Part shown: piece after piece, positions 1 through 7,665 of the stretch | Layout: every line of letters begins with the position of its first letter | Numbering within the stretch: position 1 is the first letter of the stretch | NCBI GenBank assembly: GCA_041648755.1 | Contig: JBAZOJ010000035.1 | Location: 1 to 21,263 of the forward strand | Length of the DNA stretch: 21,263 nt | Origin: JBAZOJ01 sp041648755 | GTDB lineage: Bacteria > Planctomycetota > B143-G9 | Direction of reading: 5' to 3' | The notes under the pieces: model-generated | Database searches by the model: none | Seen by the model: the letters and a program-made list of their open reading frames with translations, nothing else | Told to the model about the DNA's origin: nothing | Translations under genes and position numbers: made by a program

Positions 1-1
1 G

Positions 2-1228
2 GAGACTGCTCCGGATCTGCCTGGCAATCCGGACTGTACTACGTGCCACGGCACCGGCAAAGTCGGTTACGGCAAGAAAGCCGGAGACCTGGTGGTTATT
101 TCCTACTGCCAGTTCAAGGACATTGGCAAACAGTGTACCGTCAAGATTGCTGGCTGGGAGCCATGCACAGCTTGCGAGGACATGCCTGGCATGCAGGCCC
201 TCTTCGATGAGCATGAGGCCATCCGCAGGGCTTTCCGCGAGGAAGGCACTCCCTATATGGACTCTATCGTCAAGAGCAAGGCGCCCCTTCCGAAATTCAG
301 TTTCGAAATGGGGAAGCACTGCCGTATCTTCACCGATTATCCTCACTCGAAGTGGCACACCTTCGTGATCTACACGGAGAAATGCTGGCTGAAGTTCTCG
401 GATCAACTCGAAATGGGCGGCGAGGACAGCGATTGGGACAAGTCCTGGTCCGGCGAGAACAAGGTCAATTTCTTCTGTACTATGGGCACCGAGACCTACG
501 AGAAGTACTGCGAATGGGCCTACAACAATAAGCTCCTGTCTTACGGCACAATGCAGATGGGGCTTCCCGAAATCAAGAAGCTGGGCGCGGTTTCTCTGAG
601 TGTTCCCACGGACAATGGGAACAACTTCCTGGGATACCTTACGCACCAGAATCCGGAAGAACTGGTGGACGAGCGGCTGCTGGTCGATATGATTGCCGGA
701 AATATGCTCGAACAGGGCTTCAACACGGCAAACAAGGAGGTCAGCCCATTCCCCAACTGGCTGAGCCAGGGACTATCCATCTACTATCAGCAGTCAGTGA
801 CGAACGGCATCAGTTGGTATCAGGTGGCCTACGGCATGGGTGCCCACGGCGAACAGGATCCCTGGGGCAAGTTCGAAGACTGGCGCAAGCTCCTCGGTGC
901 AGCGAATGCTGTCCCAAAGGGCTCGTACGACGACAAGGCAAAACGCTGGAAGGGCCTGATCCCTATGGAGATGCTCGTCAACTTCAAAGTAACCAACATG
1001 CCGTTCCAGGGAATTGCCCAGGCTTGGGCGATGGTCAACTTTATGATGGCCGAGGGTGAGAAGACCAAGGCGAAAGCCCAGGAAAAGAGGATGGTGTTCA
1101 AGGAGTTCCTGAAAGCGGTCGGCAGCGGAATGGACCAGGTCGAAGCCATTCAGAAAGTGTACGGAATGAAGGATCTTTCAGCGTTCGAGACCAAGTTCCG
1201 CAGTTGGCTGACGTCATTTGCCAAATAA
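2..1228 (+). CDS. Secreted-type protein with degenerate peptidase (gluzincin/DUF1570-like) domain, 5' truncated
   Basis: The frame is open from the left edge, so the N-terminus is missing; a GTG at 92 is an internal possibility only. About 408 residues are visible. The first part is cysteine-rich (CTTCHGTGK near the edge, then further Cys pairs including PCTAC), which looks like a zinc-ribbon or DnaJ-type CxxCxGxG element. The second half has the layout of planctomycete DUF1570/peptidase-MA-like proteins: a helix (VDERLLVDMIAGNML), then PFPNWLSQGLSIYYQ, where active relatives have P-W-x-x-EG-x-A-x-Y, then a helical tail with a QAWAMVNFMM segment. The HExxH zinc motif expected in the helix is absent (MIAGN instead), so peptidase activity is unlikely. 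The family call is by pattern only. It ends in a hairpin shared with the convergent hydrolase gene. Confidence 0.6.
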   Translation, partial: ETAPDLPGNPDCTTCHGTGKVGYGKKAGDLVVISYCQFKDIGKQCTVKIAGWEPCTACEDMPGMQALFDEHEAIRRAFREEGTPYMDSIVKSKAPLPKFSFEMGKHCRIFTDYPHSKWHTFVIYTEKCWLKFSDQLEMGGEDSDWDKSWSGENKVNFFCTMGTETYEKYCEWAYNNKLLSYGTMQMGLPEIKKLGAVSLSVPTDNGNNFLGYLTHQNPEELVDERLLVDMIAGNMLEQGFNTANKEVSPFPNWLSQGLSIYYQQSVTNGISWYQVAYGMGAHGEQDPWGKFEDWRKLLGAANAVPKGSYDDKAKRWKGLIPMEMLVNFKVTNMPFQGIAQAWAMVNFMMAEGEKTKAKAQEKRMVFKEFLKAVGSGMDQVEAIQKVYGMKDLSAFETKFRSWLTSFAK

Positions 1229-1252
1229 GTTCTCTCGTCCCGGTTTGCGAAA

Positions 1253-1280
1253 AAATCCCCCTGCCCGTGCGGGGGGATTT
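1253..1280. terminator. Bidirectional rho-independent terminator between convergent genes
   Basis: A perfect 9-bp stem (1253-1261 with 1272-1280) encloses a 10-base loop. The stem is A-rich on the left and T-rich on the right (AAATCCCCC / GGGGGATTT), and a T-rich stretch follows on the plus strand. It lies 25 bases past the plus-strand stop at 1228 and 13 bases past the minus-strand stop at 1293, so it can end transcription from both sides. Confidence 0.8.
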
Positions 1281-1292
1281 CATTTTATGCTC

Positions 1293-2603
1293 TTACTTCG
1301 TGGACTTGATGCCCAGCTTTCCGATGGCTCCCCAGACTTCATTCACGCACGCCGAGTGGCCGACTCCGGGCAGCATTGAGCGTGTAATGTTACTGTACCC
1401 AAGTTGCTTGAGAGCATCCACTGCCCAGTCGTTCTGTCCCTCTATGCCCGGCTTCTGCCCGAACACATCGTTCTTGTGAGGGTCGTCGGCGCCGGTGAAG
1501 ATGTAAATGGCCAGCTTCTTTTGCTCCTCGGTAGGCGTCGCCGCGCCCCGGGCAAATTGGGGTGCGAAGTTCGCACAACACGGAAACGCTGCTGTGACCA
1601 ACTCCGGATGCTGGAATGTCGTGAAATACGTCAAATACCCGCCACCCGAAAATCCCGTGATGCAGACGCGGTCCATGGCATTGTACATCAGCCCGATATC
1701 CGACAATACCGCTGCGAGCCCTGCGGAGTCAAACGCGATCCTGTCGTCGGATGCGTTGTTTGTCTTCAGCAATTCCTCGGGGTACTTGTACTTTCCGGGT
1801 TCGAGCGCGTTGGTGTTGGACAGGGTGTGCATGGTAATGACGATGAGCGGCTGGTCGGAGCGCCCGCCAACAAAGCCCGAGTGGTTTCCCGAAAATCCGC
1901 AGCCAGCTCCCTCGACCGTCACGAGAACCGGCCACTTGAGGTCAGGCGACCATTTACGTGGTAACGCGACGTAGTATAGCATTTCGTGCTTTGTGGCCTT
2001 GCGTAAGACTCCGCCGTTGACGAGTGCTGACATCTCTTTCTTGATGATATCAGCCTTGGCGGTGGGTGGCGCATCCTTCAACGCGAGAATCCGGGGCACG
2101 AAGCGAGCAAGTTCGTCGGTGGCCTTTGTGGCAAGGAGTGCGTCCACTTCGGTTCCCGCCGCCCGCCAGGGCCCCTTTTCCGTTGGAACAAGCCTGATCG
2201 CCCGCTCCAGGAATGCCCGGAAACGCCCATCCGTGCTCTTTCCCTTGCGTGAGTACAACTTGATGTAGCTCTCTGCGGACTTCTTCCTGAACGCCTTCTC
2301 GCGCGTCTCCAGTTCGGTCTTCTCAGCGTCGCCAGGCGTGGCTGTAACGTCGCCGTTCAATGCCTCAACCAGCTTCGCCACGGCTTCGCCTTCATTTGCG
2401 GCTTCCTGCGCTATGCCCAGCAGTTCCTTGGCCTTATCGGCAAATCCCTTCTCAAAGCACCATAAGCCAAGCTCTGCGGCGTCCTTGGAGATAGCCGCCG
2501 TCTCCTTGTTTTCCGCAGCGCGGTCCTCGCAGAATACCGAGTTCCCGGAAAGCGCACAAAGCGCAAGGGTAATCACAATGATTGATGGAAGGAGCTTTCT
2601 CAT
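1293..2603 (-). CDS. Secreted alpha/beta hydrolase (esterase/PHB-depolymerase-like)
   Basis: The protein has 436 residues. Residues 1-25 form a signal peptide (MRKLL, then a hydrophobic core ending near VFCED). Residues 30-200 are a charged helical region without a recognised family. The hydrolase domain starts near 205 (YYVALPRKWSP...WPVLVTVEG). It has a nucleophile elbow GFSGGG with Ser319, a likely acid in GADDP (373-374) and a catalytic His in GVGHS (His416), so the triad looks complete. The layout resembles the feruloyl-esterase/PHB-depolymerase type of exported esterase; the substrate is unknown. The start is supported by GGAGG six bases before ATG. It lies 23 bases after the small gene at 2627-2938 and is probably co-transcribed with it. 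Confidence 0.82.
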   Translation of the reverse strand: MRKLLPSIIVITLALCALSGNSVFCEDRAAENKETAAISKDAAELGLWCFEKGFADKAKELLGIAQEAANEGEAVAKLVEALNGDVTATPGDAEKTELETREKAFRKKSAESYIKLYSRKGKSTDGRFRAFLERAIRLVPTEKGPWRAAGTEVDALLATKATDELARFVPRILALKDAPPTAKADIIKKEMSALVNGGVLRKATKHEMLYYVALPRKWSPDLKWPVLVTVEGAGCGFSGNHSGFVGGRSDQPLIVITMHTLSNTNALEPGKYKYPEELLKTNNASDDRIAFDSAGLAAVLSDIGLMYNAMDRVCITGFSGGGYLTYFTTFQHPELVTAAFPCCANFAPQFARGAATPTEEQKKLAIYIFTGADDPHKNDVFGQKPGIEGQNDWAVDALKQLGYSNITRSMLPGVGHSACVNEVWGAIGKLGIKSTK

Positions 2604-2626
2604 CGCTGACCTCCGGTGTCCGCCTG

Positions 2627-2938
2627 CTATTTGAAGCCCAGCTTCTTCACCTCTTCCTTAACCTGGAACTCTCCCTCTTCCATATCCGGGAAGTACACCA
2701 CGGCCTTCACAAAACTCCATGCGATGAGGATATAAGCCAGCGCCGACTCCGGAGCCCCGGCGGTTACCGGCGCGGACTCGAATGCCGGGTTCTCTATCCA
2801 GATGCCGAAGTCGCCCACCCCAACGCAACGGGCGTAAATCTGCTCGCCTTCGATTCCGAAAGGCTCTAACTCGCGCCAGTTGTCAATTTTCAGCATGATC
2901 ATGCTGCCAACAACATTGTCCAGGTTCATTGCTTCCAT
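2627..2938 (-). CDS. Small protein of unknown function (103 aa)
   Basis: I do not recognise the family. It is a soluble acidic protein without signal peptide or membrane span. The N-terminal half looks like a small beta-barrel (MIMLKIDNWRELEPFGIEG, then YARCVGVGDFGIWIENP), the middle is Ala-rich, and the C-terminus is a charged helix ending KKLGFK. The pattern of beta strands around 'GIWIENP' is loosely like a PilZ or Hfq/SH3-type fold, but no diagnostic motif is present. GGAGG four bases before the ATG strongly supports the start. It is the first gene of a two-gene unit with the secreted hydrolase and follows the por terminator. Confidence 0.7.
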   Translation of the reverse strand: MEAMNLDNVVGSMIMLKIDNWRELEPFGIEGEQIYARCVGVGDFGIWIENPAFESAPVTAGAPESALAYILIAWSFVKAVVYFPDMEEGEFQVKEEVKKLGFK

Positions 2939-3000
2939 CGGGCCTCCATTGCTTTGGCCGCGTTCATTCTATGCCGGAACGCGAGGGGGGCAACAAAGAA

Positions 3001-3026
3001 AAGGGGAGGGCTCGCGCCCTCCCCTT
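3001..3026 (-). terminator. Rho-independent terminator of the por operon
   Basis: An 11-bp perfect GC-rich stem (3001-3011 with 3016-3026) with a TCGC loop is followed, on the minus strand, by TTTTCTTTGTTG. It lies 24 bases after the stop of the por beta gene and so ends the por transcript before the next minus-strand gene. Confidence 0.88.
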
Positions 3027-3049
3027 GGTTTCGTAGCAATTGCATCACG

Positions 3050-4009
3050 TTAGAAGTGCAGCATGCCGCCGAACGGGACCTTCTTGGTGGATTCCTCCAT
3101 CTCAAGCAGCCACTGCCAGCGTGCTTCCACTGCCTTGTCGTAGATCTCCAGGTACTTCTCGCCACCAGGCTTGAAGAAGTGCGAGAAACGCCCCTGGGCC
3201 TTCAGGTAGTCGGCGACGGGCATTCTCTTGCTGGGCTTGTACGTTACACGGAAGACGCCATTCTCGACCTCGTAGAGCGGGAAGATGCAGCATTCAACAG
3301 CCATCCTCACCAATTCGATTGCGTCGTCGGGGATAAAGCGCCATCCGCGGTTGCAGCTCGCGGCGACGTTCATGAACTTCGGGCCCTTCATGGACATGGC
3401 CTTCTGCACCTTGCCCATCAGGTCATTGTAGTTGTGCGGGGATGCCGTGGCGACGTACGGAACACCGTGCGCGGCCGCGATGTCAATGATCGGCTTCTTC
3501 CACTGCTGCTTGCCCTTCAAGGCCTTGCCAACGGGCGTGGTGGAAGTCGCGGCCCCCAGCGGGGACGAGCCCGACCTCTGGATGCCGGTATTCATGTATG
3601 CTTCGTTGTCGTAGCAGACGTAGAGGATGTTGTGTCCGCGTTCCAGCATACCGGACAGCGACTGCAGTCCGATGTCATAAGTACCGCCGTCACCTGCGAA
3701 AGCGATGAAGTTGATGTCTTCGGCGATCTTGCCCTGCTTCTTCAGCGAAACGTAGGCTGCCTCGACGCCGGACAGAGCCGCCGCGACGTTTTCGAATGCC
3801 ACGTGGATGTACGGAACCCGCCATGCGGTGTACGGGTAGATTGTCGTTACAACTTCCATGCAGCCGGTCGCAAAGCCCACTACAACTGGGCCTTCAACCG
3901 CACGCATTATCTGGCGCAACGCCATCGTCGCCCCGCAGCCCGCGCATGCGCGGTGTCCGCCGGCGAGGAGTTCGGGCTTCTTGGACAGTTCTTTTATGTT
4001 TACGGCCAT
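3050..4009 (-). CDS. porB: Pyruvate/2-oxoacid:ferredoxin oxidoreductase, beta subunit (TPP-binding)
   Basis: This 319-residue subunit binds thiamine pyrophosphate and one [4Fe-4S] cluster in the four-subunit (archaeal/Thermotoga-type) enzyme, which converts a 2-oxoacid plus CoA to acyl-CoA, CO2 and reduced ferredoxin. The N-terminal ACAGCGA motif gives Cys22 and Cys25; Cys50 (ATGCME) and Cys219 (ASCNRGW) complete the expected cluster ligands. The TPP-Mg site is seen as GDGGTYDIG (106-114) with NEAYMNTGIQRSG (135-147). The length is normal for the family. It is the last por gene, 14 bases after the alpha gene, with GGGGGA before the ATG. Pyruvate is the likeliest substrate; 2-oxoisovalerate or a broader range cannot be excluded. 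Confidence 0.95.
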   Translation of the reverse strand: MAVNIKELSKKPELLAGGHRACAGCGATMALRQIMRAVEGPVVVGFATGCMEVVTTIYPYTAWRVPYIHVAFENVAAALSGVEAAYVSLKKQGKIAEDINFIAFAGDGGTYDIGLQSLSGMLERGHNILYVCYDNEAYMNTGIQRSGSSPLGAATSTTPVGKALKGKQQWKKPIIDIAAAHGVPYVATASPHNYNDLMGKVQKAMSMKGPKFMNVAASCNRGWRFIPDDAIELVRMAVECCIFPLYEVENGVFRVTYKPSKRMPVADYLKAQGRFSHFFKPGGEKYLEIYDKAVEARWQWLLEMEESTKKVPFGGMLHF

Positions 4010-4023
4010 CTTTTCCCCCGTTT

Positions 4024-5232
4024 CTACTCGCGGAGTCCAATGAACGACTGCACGGGAAGGTCTTTCTTGCCGTGCGCGAGCTCAACCAGGTTCTTGCCGG
4101 TCTCGACGATCTGCTCGACGAATATGTCGCGCCCGCCGAGTCCGTACACGAAGTTCCGAACCTTTGCATCACTGCCGTACAGAGATACCATGGTCTCCAG
4201 GCACACGGGGCCGAACTCGGCACCGAAGCTCAGGCTGCGGTCCAGCACGCCCACGACCTTTGCTTTGCCGATGGCATCGCGCAGCATCTTGGACGGGAAG
4301 GGACGGAAGGACCTGATCTTGATGTGTCCGACCTTCAGACCGGCCTCGCGCAACATGTCTACGGCGTCTTTGGCTGTTCCGGCCGTCGAACCCAGGCTGA
4401 CAAGGATGACTTCCGCGTCTTCCGTACGATACTTCTCGATGCGCTCATAGGTCCTTCCGGTCAGCTTGCCGTACTCGGCGAACACCGAGTCGATGACTGC
4501 GGGGGACTTCTCGAACGCTTCGACTTGCTGGCGCTTCGACTCAAAGTAGTAGTCGGTGAGCGCAAGCGGGCCGATCGTGATTGGGTTCTTTATGTCCAGC
4601 AGCTTCACCCAGGGCTTGTACTCCCCGATGAACTTGGCCACGGCGGAGTCGTCGGCGACAACGTCAACCACTTCGGTGGTGTGCGAGATGATAAACCCGT
4701 CAAAATTGACCATGACGGGCAGAAGAACATCGCTGTGCTCGGCGATGCGGAAAGCGCAGATCGCCGTATCGTATGCTTCCTGCGAGTTCTCGCAAAACAG
4801 GTGAATCCAGCTGGCGTCGCGCGCGCCCATCGTGTCAGAGTGGTCGCAGTGGATGTTGATCGGCGCGGAGAGCGCACGATTCACCACCGGCATAACTATC
4901 GGCAGCCTGAGGCCCGAGGCTATGTACAGGATTTCCCACATCAATGCGAGGCCGTTGGCGCTCGTGGCTGTCACGGCGCGGCTTCCGGCGGCGGAAGCTC
5001 CGACCGTGGCGCTCATCGCCGAGTGCTCGGATTCCACATAGATCATTTCGGTCTTTACGAGTCCGTCGGCAACATAGCCCGCAAAAGCGTGCATCAACTC
5101 GGTCTGCGGAGTGATTGGGAACACCGCAGCTACGTCCGGGTTTGCCTGCTTGAGCGCGTATGCCGTCGCTTCGTTTCCTGTCAGCGACAGCCGCTCGTGC
5201 TCGACGTGCTCTTTGTTTGCTGTTTTCTGCAT
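4024..5232 (-). CDS. porA: Pyruvate/2-oxoacid:ferredoxin oxidoreductase, alpha subunit
   Basis: This 402-residue protein has the full length of separate alpha subunits. The N-terminal pyrimidine-binding domain opens with LTGNEATAYALKQ and FPITPQTE, followed by VESEHSAMSATVGAS, SANGLALMWEILYIASGLRLP (in part) and ALSAPINIHCDHSDTMGARD, all strongly conserved in POR alpha chains. The C-terminal transketolase-like domain includes LVSLGSTAGTAKDAVD and ends near SFIGLRE. It pairs with the beta subunit to build the active site. GGAGG lies just upstream of the ATG, and there are 14 bases between the delta stop and this start. No residue that I can read settles pyruvate against branched 2-oxoacids. 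Confidence 0.95.
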   Translation of the reverse strand: MQKTANKEHVEHERLSLTGNEATAYALKQANPDVAAVFPITPQTELMHAFAGYVADGLVKTEMIYVESEHSAMSATVGASAAGSRAVTATSANGLALMWEILYIASGLRLPIVMPVVNRALSAPINIHCDHSDTMGARDASWIHLFCENSQEAYDTAICAFRIAEHSDVLLPVMVNFDGFIISHTTEVVDVVADDSAVAKFIGEYKPWVKLLDIKNPITIGPLALTDYYFESKRQQVEAFEKSPAVIDSVFAEYGKLTGRTYERIEKYRTEDAEVILVSLGSTAGTAKDAVDMLREAGLKVGHIKIRSFRPFPSKMLRDAIGKAKVVGVLDRSLSFGAEFGPVCLETMVSLYGSDAKVRNFVYGLGGRDIFVEQIVETGKNLVELAHGKKDLPVQSFIGLRE

Positions 5233-5246
5233 TTTCCTCCGCTCCT

Positions 5247-5573
5247 TTAGTTCTCTTCGAGAACCATCTTGATGGCGGGCTTACGGTCGGTTTCGTTCGG
5301 CTTCTTGTTCTCCCGCTGATTAACCGGGCATTCGCGGGCGCAGACGCCGCATCCCTTGCAGTGGTCGTAGTCTATTCCTGTCACCTTCGTCTCCTTGACG
5401 AGGATTGAGGAATCCGGGCACAGATAGAAACAGCGCAGGCAATTGATGCAGTTCGCGGGGTTGTGGAGGGGCTTGTAGGTGCGCCATCCGCCCGTCTTAT
5501 AACTGTCTGAGTTCCCGGCCTGCGGGATGATTCCGCCCTTTGGAATCTGCTTCCAGGTGAGTTTGCTGTCCAT
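5247..5573 (-). CDS. porD: Pyruvate/2-oxoacid:ferredoxin oxidoreductase, delta subunit (2x[4Fe-4S] ferredoxin)
   Basis: The protein has 108 residues and two complete CxxCxxCxxxCP motifs, CINCLRCFYLCP and CKGCGVCARECP, which hold two [4Fe-4S] clusters and carry electrons from the TPP site to external ferredoxin. The roughly 40-residue N-terminal lead (MDSKLTWKQIPKGGIIPQAG) is typical of por delta chains. The C-terminal 25 residues are charged and have no clear role. It starts one base after the gamma stop codon (TAGTATG), so translation is probably coupled. Confidence 0.95.
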   Translation of the reverse strand: MDSKLTWKQIPKGGIIPQAGNSDSYKTGGWRTYKPLHNPANCINCLRCFYLCPDSSILVKETKVTGIDYDHCKGCGVCARECPVNQRENKKPNETDRKPAIKMVLEEN

Positions 5574-5574
5574 A

Positions 5575-6144
5575 CTACTTCACCTCGTCGTAGCCGCGCT
5601 TTACCGCGCGGAAATTGCCATCGAGCATTTGCTGCGAGAGCTTCTTGCCAAGCTTCGCCTTGATGTCGTCCATAACGGTTTCGATCTTCAGAATGCCTGA
5701 AATCTTCACAAGCGAGCCCAACAGCGGCGTGTTGGGGAAGTTCTTGCCCATCTCCGCGATGGCAATGCCTGTCGCATCGACAACGAAGACCTTGACGTCA
5801 GCCGGGGCCTTGAGGTCCTTGCGGATTTCCTCGGAAGTCCTCGTCGTGTTGACGATGACCGTGCCGCCCTTCTTGAGCTGCCCGAGGATATCGACCGACT
5901 TCAAAAGTGTGGCGTCGAGTACGACGGCGACGTCGCCCTCGGCGATGCCCGAATGAATGCGGATTGGAGTCGCGCTGATACGGGTGTACCCCTTCATCGG
6001 CGCGCCCTGACGCTCAGGGCCGTACTCCGGGGCGCCCTGGCTGAATTTGCCTTCGTGAATGGCCATCGCGGCAAGCATGGTCGCCGCAGTCTTGGCGCCT
6101 TGCCCACCGCGTCCGTGCCATACTATCTCCAGCATCTTGTTCAT
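5575..6144 (-). CDS. porG: Pyruvate/2-oxoacid:ferredoxin oxidoreductase, gamma subunit
   Basis: This 189-residue protein is the CoA-interacting gamma subunit. It shows the family signature HGRGGQGAKTAATMLA close to the N-terminus and the conserved block FSQGAPEYGPERQGAP, with a Rossmann-like fold expected throughout. I chose ATG 6144 because AAGAGG sits five bases upstream. An in-frame GTG at 6150 overlaps that ribosome site and is less likely; ATG 6135 (MLEIVWHG) is a further possibility. It is the first gene of the operon, transcribed away from the ATP synthase genes. Confidence 0.93.
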   Translation of the reverse strand: MNKMLEIVWHGRGGQGAKTAATMLAAMAIHEGKFSQGAPEYGPERQGAPMKGYTRISATPIRIHSGIAEGDVAVVLDATLLKSVDILGQLKKGGTVIVNTTRTSEEIRKDLKAPADVKVFVVDATGIAIAEMGKNFPNTPLLGSLVKISGILKIETVMDDIKAKLGKKLSQQMLDGNFRAVKRGYDEVK

Positions 6145-6281
6145 CTTCACCTCTTTAGGTTCGTACCCTCCAAGAGTCTATTCCACGGTATGCTGCGGAC
6201 AACTAAAACGTGCATATTGTGCCCTTTTTCCCGATTGTCCCGTCCTCGCGCCACAGCCCCAACCGTGTATAATCTCAGTCC
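6145..6281. promoter_or_regulatory. Divergent promoter region between por and atp operons
   Basis: These 137 bases separate the two operons and must hold both promoters unless one lies inside a gene. On the plus strand a perfect TATAAT occurs at 6268-6273. On the minus strand, TTGTCC and an A/T-rich AATAGA stretch upstream of the porG ribosome site are possible promoter elements, but the spacing is not canonical. I see no clear operator palindrome. Confidence 0.45.
6268..6273 (+). promoter_or_regulatory. Candidate -10 box (TATAAT) of the atp operon
   Basis: An exact sigma-70 type -10 hexamer lies eight bases before the GTG start of atpZ, within CCGTGTATAAT. No good -35 box is found 16-18 bases upstream. 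A very similar string, CCGTGTATGAT, precedes the gene at 9361. If used, transcription would begin at about 6280, right at the start codon. Confidence 0.4.
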
Positions 6282-6545
6282 GTGGATGCAGACAAAAGCC
6301 GCCCCCCCGTCAAGCCCGAAACCGAAGCCGAACGCGCCTCCGCTATGCGCGTTCTCGGCAGCCTCGGCTCAGCGGGGTTTGCCGCGGGTATTACCCTTGC
6401 CATTTTCCTTCTCGGCGGGTACTGGTTGGACAAACTGCTCGGTACATCCCCCTGGCTTACTTTGGCCGGAATACTCCTGGGGCTCGGAGGCAGTTTCTAT
6501 ATGCTCATCCGCACTGCCATAGGGAAGGACGGCAAAGGAAAATGA
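6282..6545 (+). CDS. atpZ: AtpZ/AtpI-type F0F1 assembly protein (small two-span membrane protein)
   Basis: This 87-residue protein has a charged N-terminus (about 22 residues), two hydrophobic spans (GSAGFAAGITLAIFLLGGYW and SPWLTLAGILLGLGGSFYML) and a short basic tail. The YWLDKLLGTSPWLTLAGILLG core is characteristic of AtpZ/AtpI-family proteins at the head of atp operons; they are linked to c-ring assembly or Mg2+ supply. The start is GTG 6282, with no clear ribosome site. An internal ATG at 6345 (MRVLGSLGS) would also keep both membrane spans. The stop overlaps the next start by four bases (ATGA). Confidence 0.8.
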   Translation: MDADKSRPPVKPETEAERASAMRVLGSLGSAGFAAGITLAIFLLGGYWLDKLLGTSPWLTLAGILLGLGGSFYMLIRTAIGKDGKGK

Positions 6546-6895
6546 GCATGCGGCTGCTCGTCCGCTGGGTCGCTATCATCGCCCTTGCCGTGGCATTTGT
6601 TTGCCTTCCGTTCGACTGGCGGGTCTCCGTCGGCGTTCTTCTTGGTGCATTCGCGGGTGGCACTCTTTTCGCCCGCATCTCGATCTTCGTCCCCGTCCTC
6701 CTGGCAGGCAAAAAAGTAACCTTGCTGAAAATTGTCTATAATACCGCAATCAAGGTCTGCATCGTGGCCGCCGCGCTTTTGGCCGCCTCCCTGCTGGGCA
6801 TCCCGGCGGTTCTCGGCCTGTTTGTCGGCGTGACCGCCGCTCTCGCGGGTCTGGTCGTGGCAGCCCTGATTTCGCAGCGAAACAAGGACAATTGA
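6542..6895 (+). CDS. atpI: ATP synthase subunit I (AtpI family)
   Basis: This 117-residue integral membrane protein has four hydrophobic stretches: RWVAIIALAVAFVCLP, VSVGVLLGAFAGGTLFA, the AIKVCIVAAALLAASLL region, and the C-terminal VGVTAALAGLVVAALI. This matches the AtpI/ATP-synt_I layout and size, and the position between atpZ and atpB is the usual one. The frame is open further upstream, but ATG 6542 overlaps the atpZ stop (ATGA) and has AAAGGA just before it, so it is the natural start. AtpI is thought to help assemble the c-ring. The conserved charged residues seen in some N-ATPase AtpR proteins are not obvious. Confidence 0.82.
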   Translation: MSMRLLVRWVAIIALAVAFVCLPFDWRVSVGVLLGAFAGGTLFARISIFVPVLLAGKKVTLLKIVYNTAIKVCIVAAALLAASLLGIPAVLGLFVGVTAALAGLVVAALISQRNKDN

Positions 6896-7644
6896 TGCAT
6901 CACCCGATCTATTGGGAGAATTTCCTCCCTCACTGGCTTCCGCCGGTCGTCCTCCACGCCGTCGTGGTTTGGGCCATCCTGGCGGTTATCTTCTTCCTTG
7001 CAGTGAGGAGGCTCAATCTCGTTCCCTCCGGGATGCAGAACTTCGCCGAATGGTATATCTCCTTTGTCCGCAAGTACTCCGGCGAGTTGATTGGCCCCAC
7101 CCACAAGCAGTATGACCCCTTGTTCCTTGGCCTGTTCTTCTTCATCTTTGCCAGCAACCTCTGGGGGCTCGTGCCGGGGATGGTCTCCCCCACCGCCAAC
7201 CTAAACACCAACCTCGGTCTTGCGCTGATCGTCTTCCTGTCCACACACTACTGGGGCATCCGCAAACAGGGCTTTGTCCCATATATGAAGCACTTCACCG
7301 GAGAGGTACCCGTCTGGCTCAAGCCCTTCATGTTCTTTATCGAGTTGGTGAGCCACATCGCCCGGCCCATTAGCCTTACCTTCCGACTGTTCGGCAATAT
7401 CGTCGCCAAGGAGATTCTGCTTCTCATCCTCGTTACACTCGTGATGCAATTCGCGGGCGCGAACGAGTTCGTTGGCAAGCTTCTTATCGTGTTCCCCGTT
7501 ATCCTGTTCCCGCTCATTGTCGTTCTTGGCGCTTTTGTCTGTTTCATCCAGGCCTTCGTATTCATGCTTCTCGCCCAGGTCTATATTGCCGGCGCCGTCG
7601 CGTCGGAACATGACGGCGAGGGCGTGGAAGGCCATGCGCACTAA
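6895..7644 (+). CDS. atpB: F-type ATP synthase subunit a
   Basis: This 249-residue membrane subunit forms the ion half-channels next to the c-ring. The essential arginine is Arg164 in ISLTFRLFGNIVAKE, and the conserved Gln220 lies in the last helix (FVCFIQAFVFMLL). The N-terminal WLPPVVLHAVVVWAIL and NLWGLVPG segments are also typical. The ATG at 6895 shares one base with the atpI stop (TGATG), which fixes the start; a TTG one codon earlier is not needed. The His/Glu-rich C-terminal tail (EHDGEGVEGHAH) faces the cytoplasm or periplasm and is unusual but not unique. Confidence 0.95.
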   Translation: MHHPIYWENFLPHWLPPVVLHAVVVWAILAVIFFLAVRRLNLVPSGMQNFAEWYISFVRKYSGELIGPTHKQYDPLFLGLFFFIFASNLWGLVPGMVSPTANLNTNLGLALIVFLSTHYWGIRKQGFVPYMKHFTGEVPVWLKPFMFFIELVSHIARPISLTFRLFGNIVAKEILLLILVTLVMQFAGANEFVGKLLIVFPVILFPLIVVLGAFVCFIQAFVFMLLAQVYIAGAVASEHDGEGVEGHAH

Positions 7645-7665
7645 CACCATTTTGAAGGAGATTCG

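Noticed and set aside
2954..5250. Two very long plus-strand open frames (nearly 500 codons each) opposite the por genes
   Set aside because: They are antisense to four well-recognised por subunits, their translations are rich in Arg/His/Cys with no known motif, and they arise from the GC-biased third positions of the real genes.
6059..6541. Upstream extension of the atpI frame
   Set aside because: The frame is open by chance through porG antisense and atpZ. The ATGA overlap with atpZ and the family length place the start at 6542.
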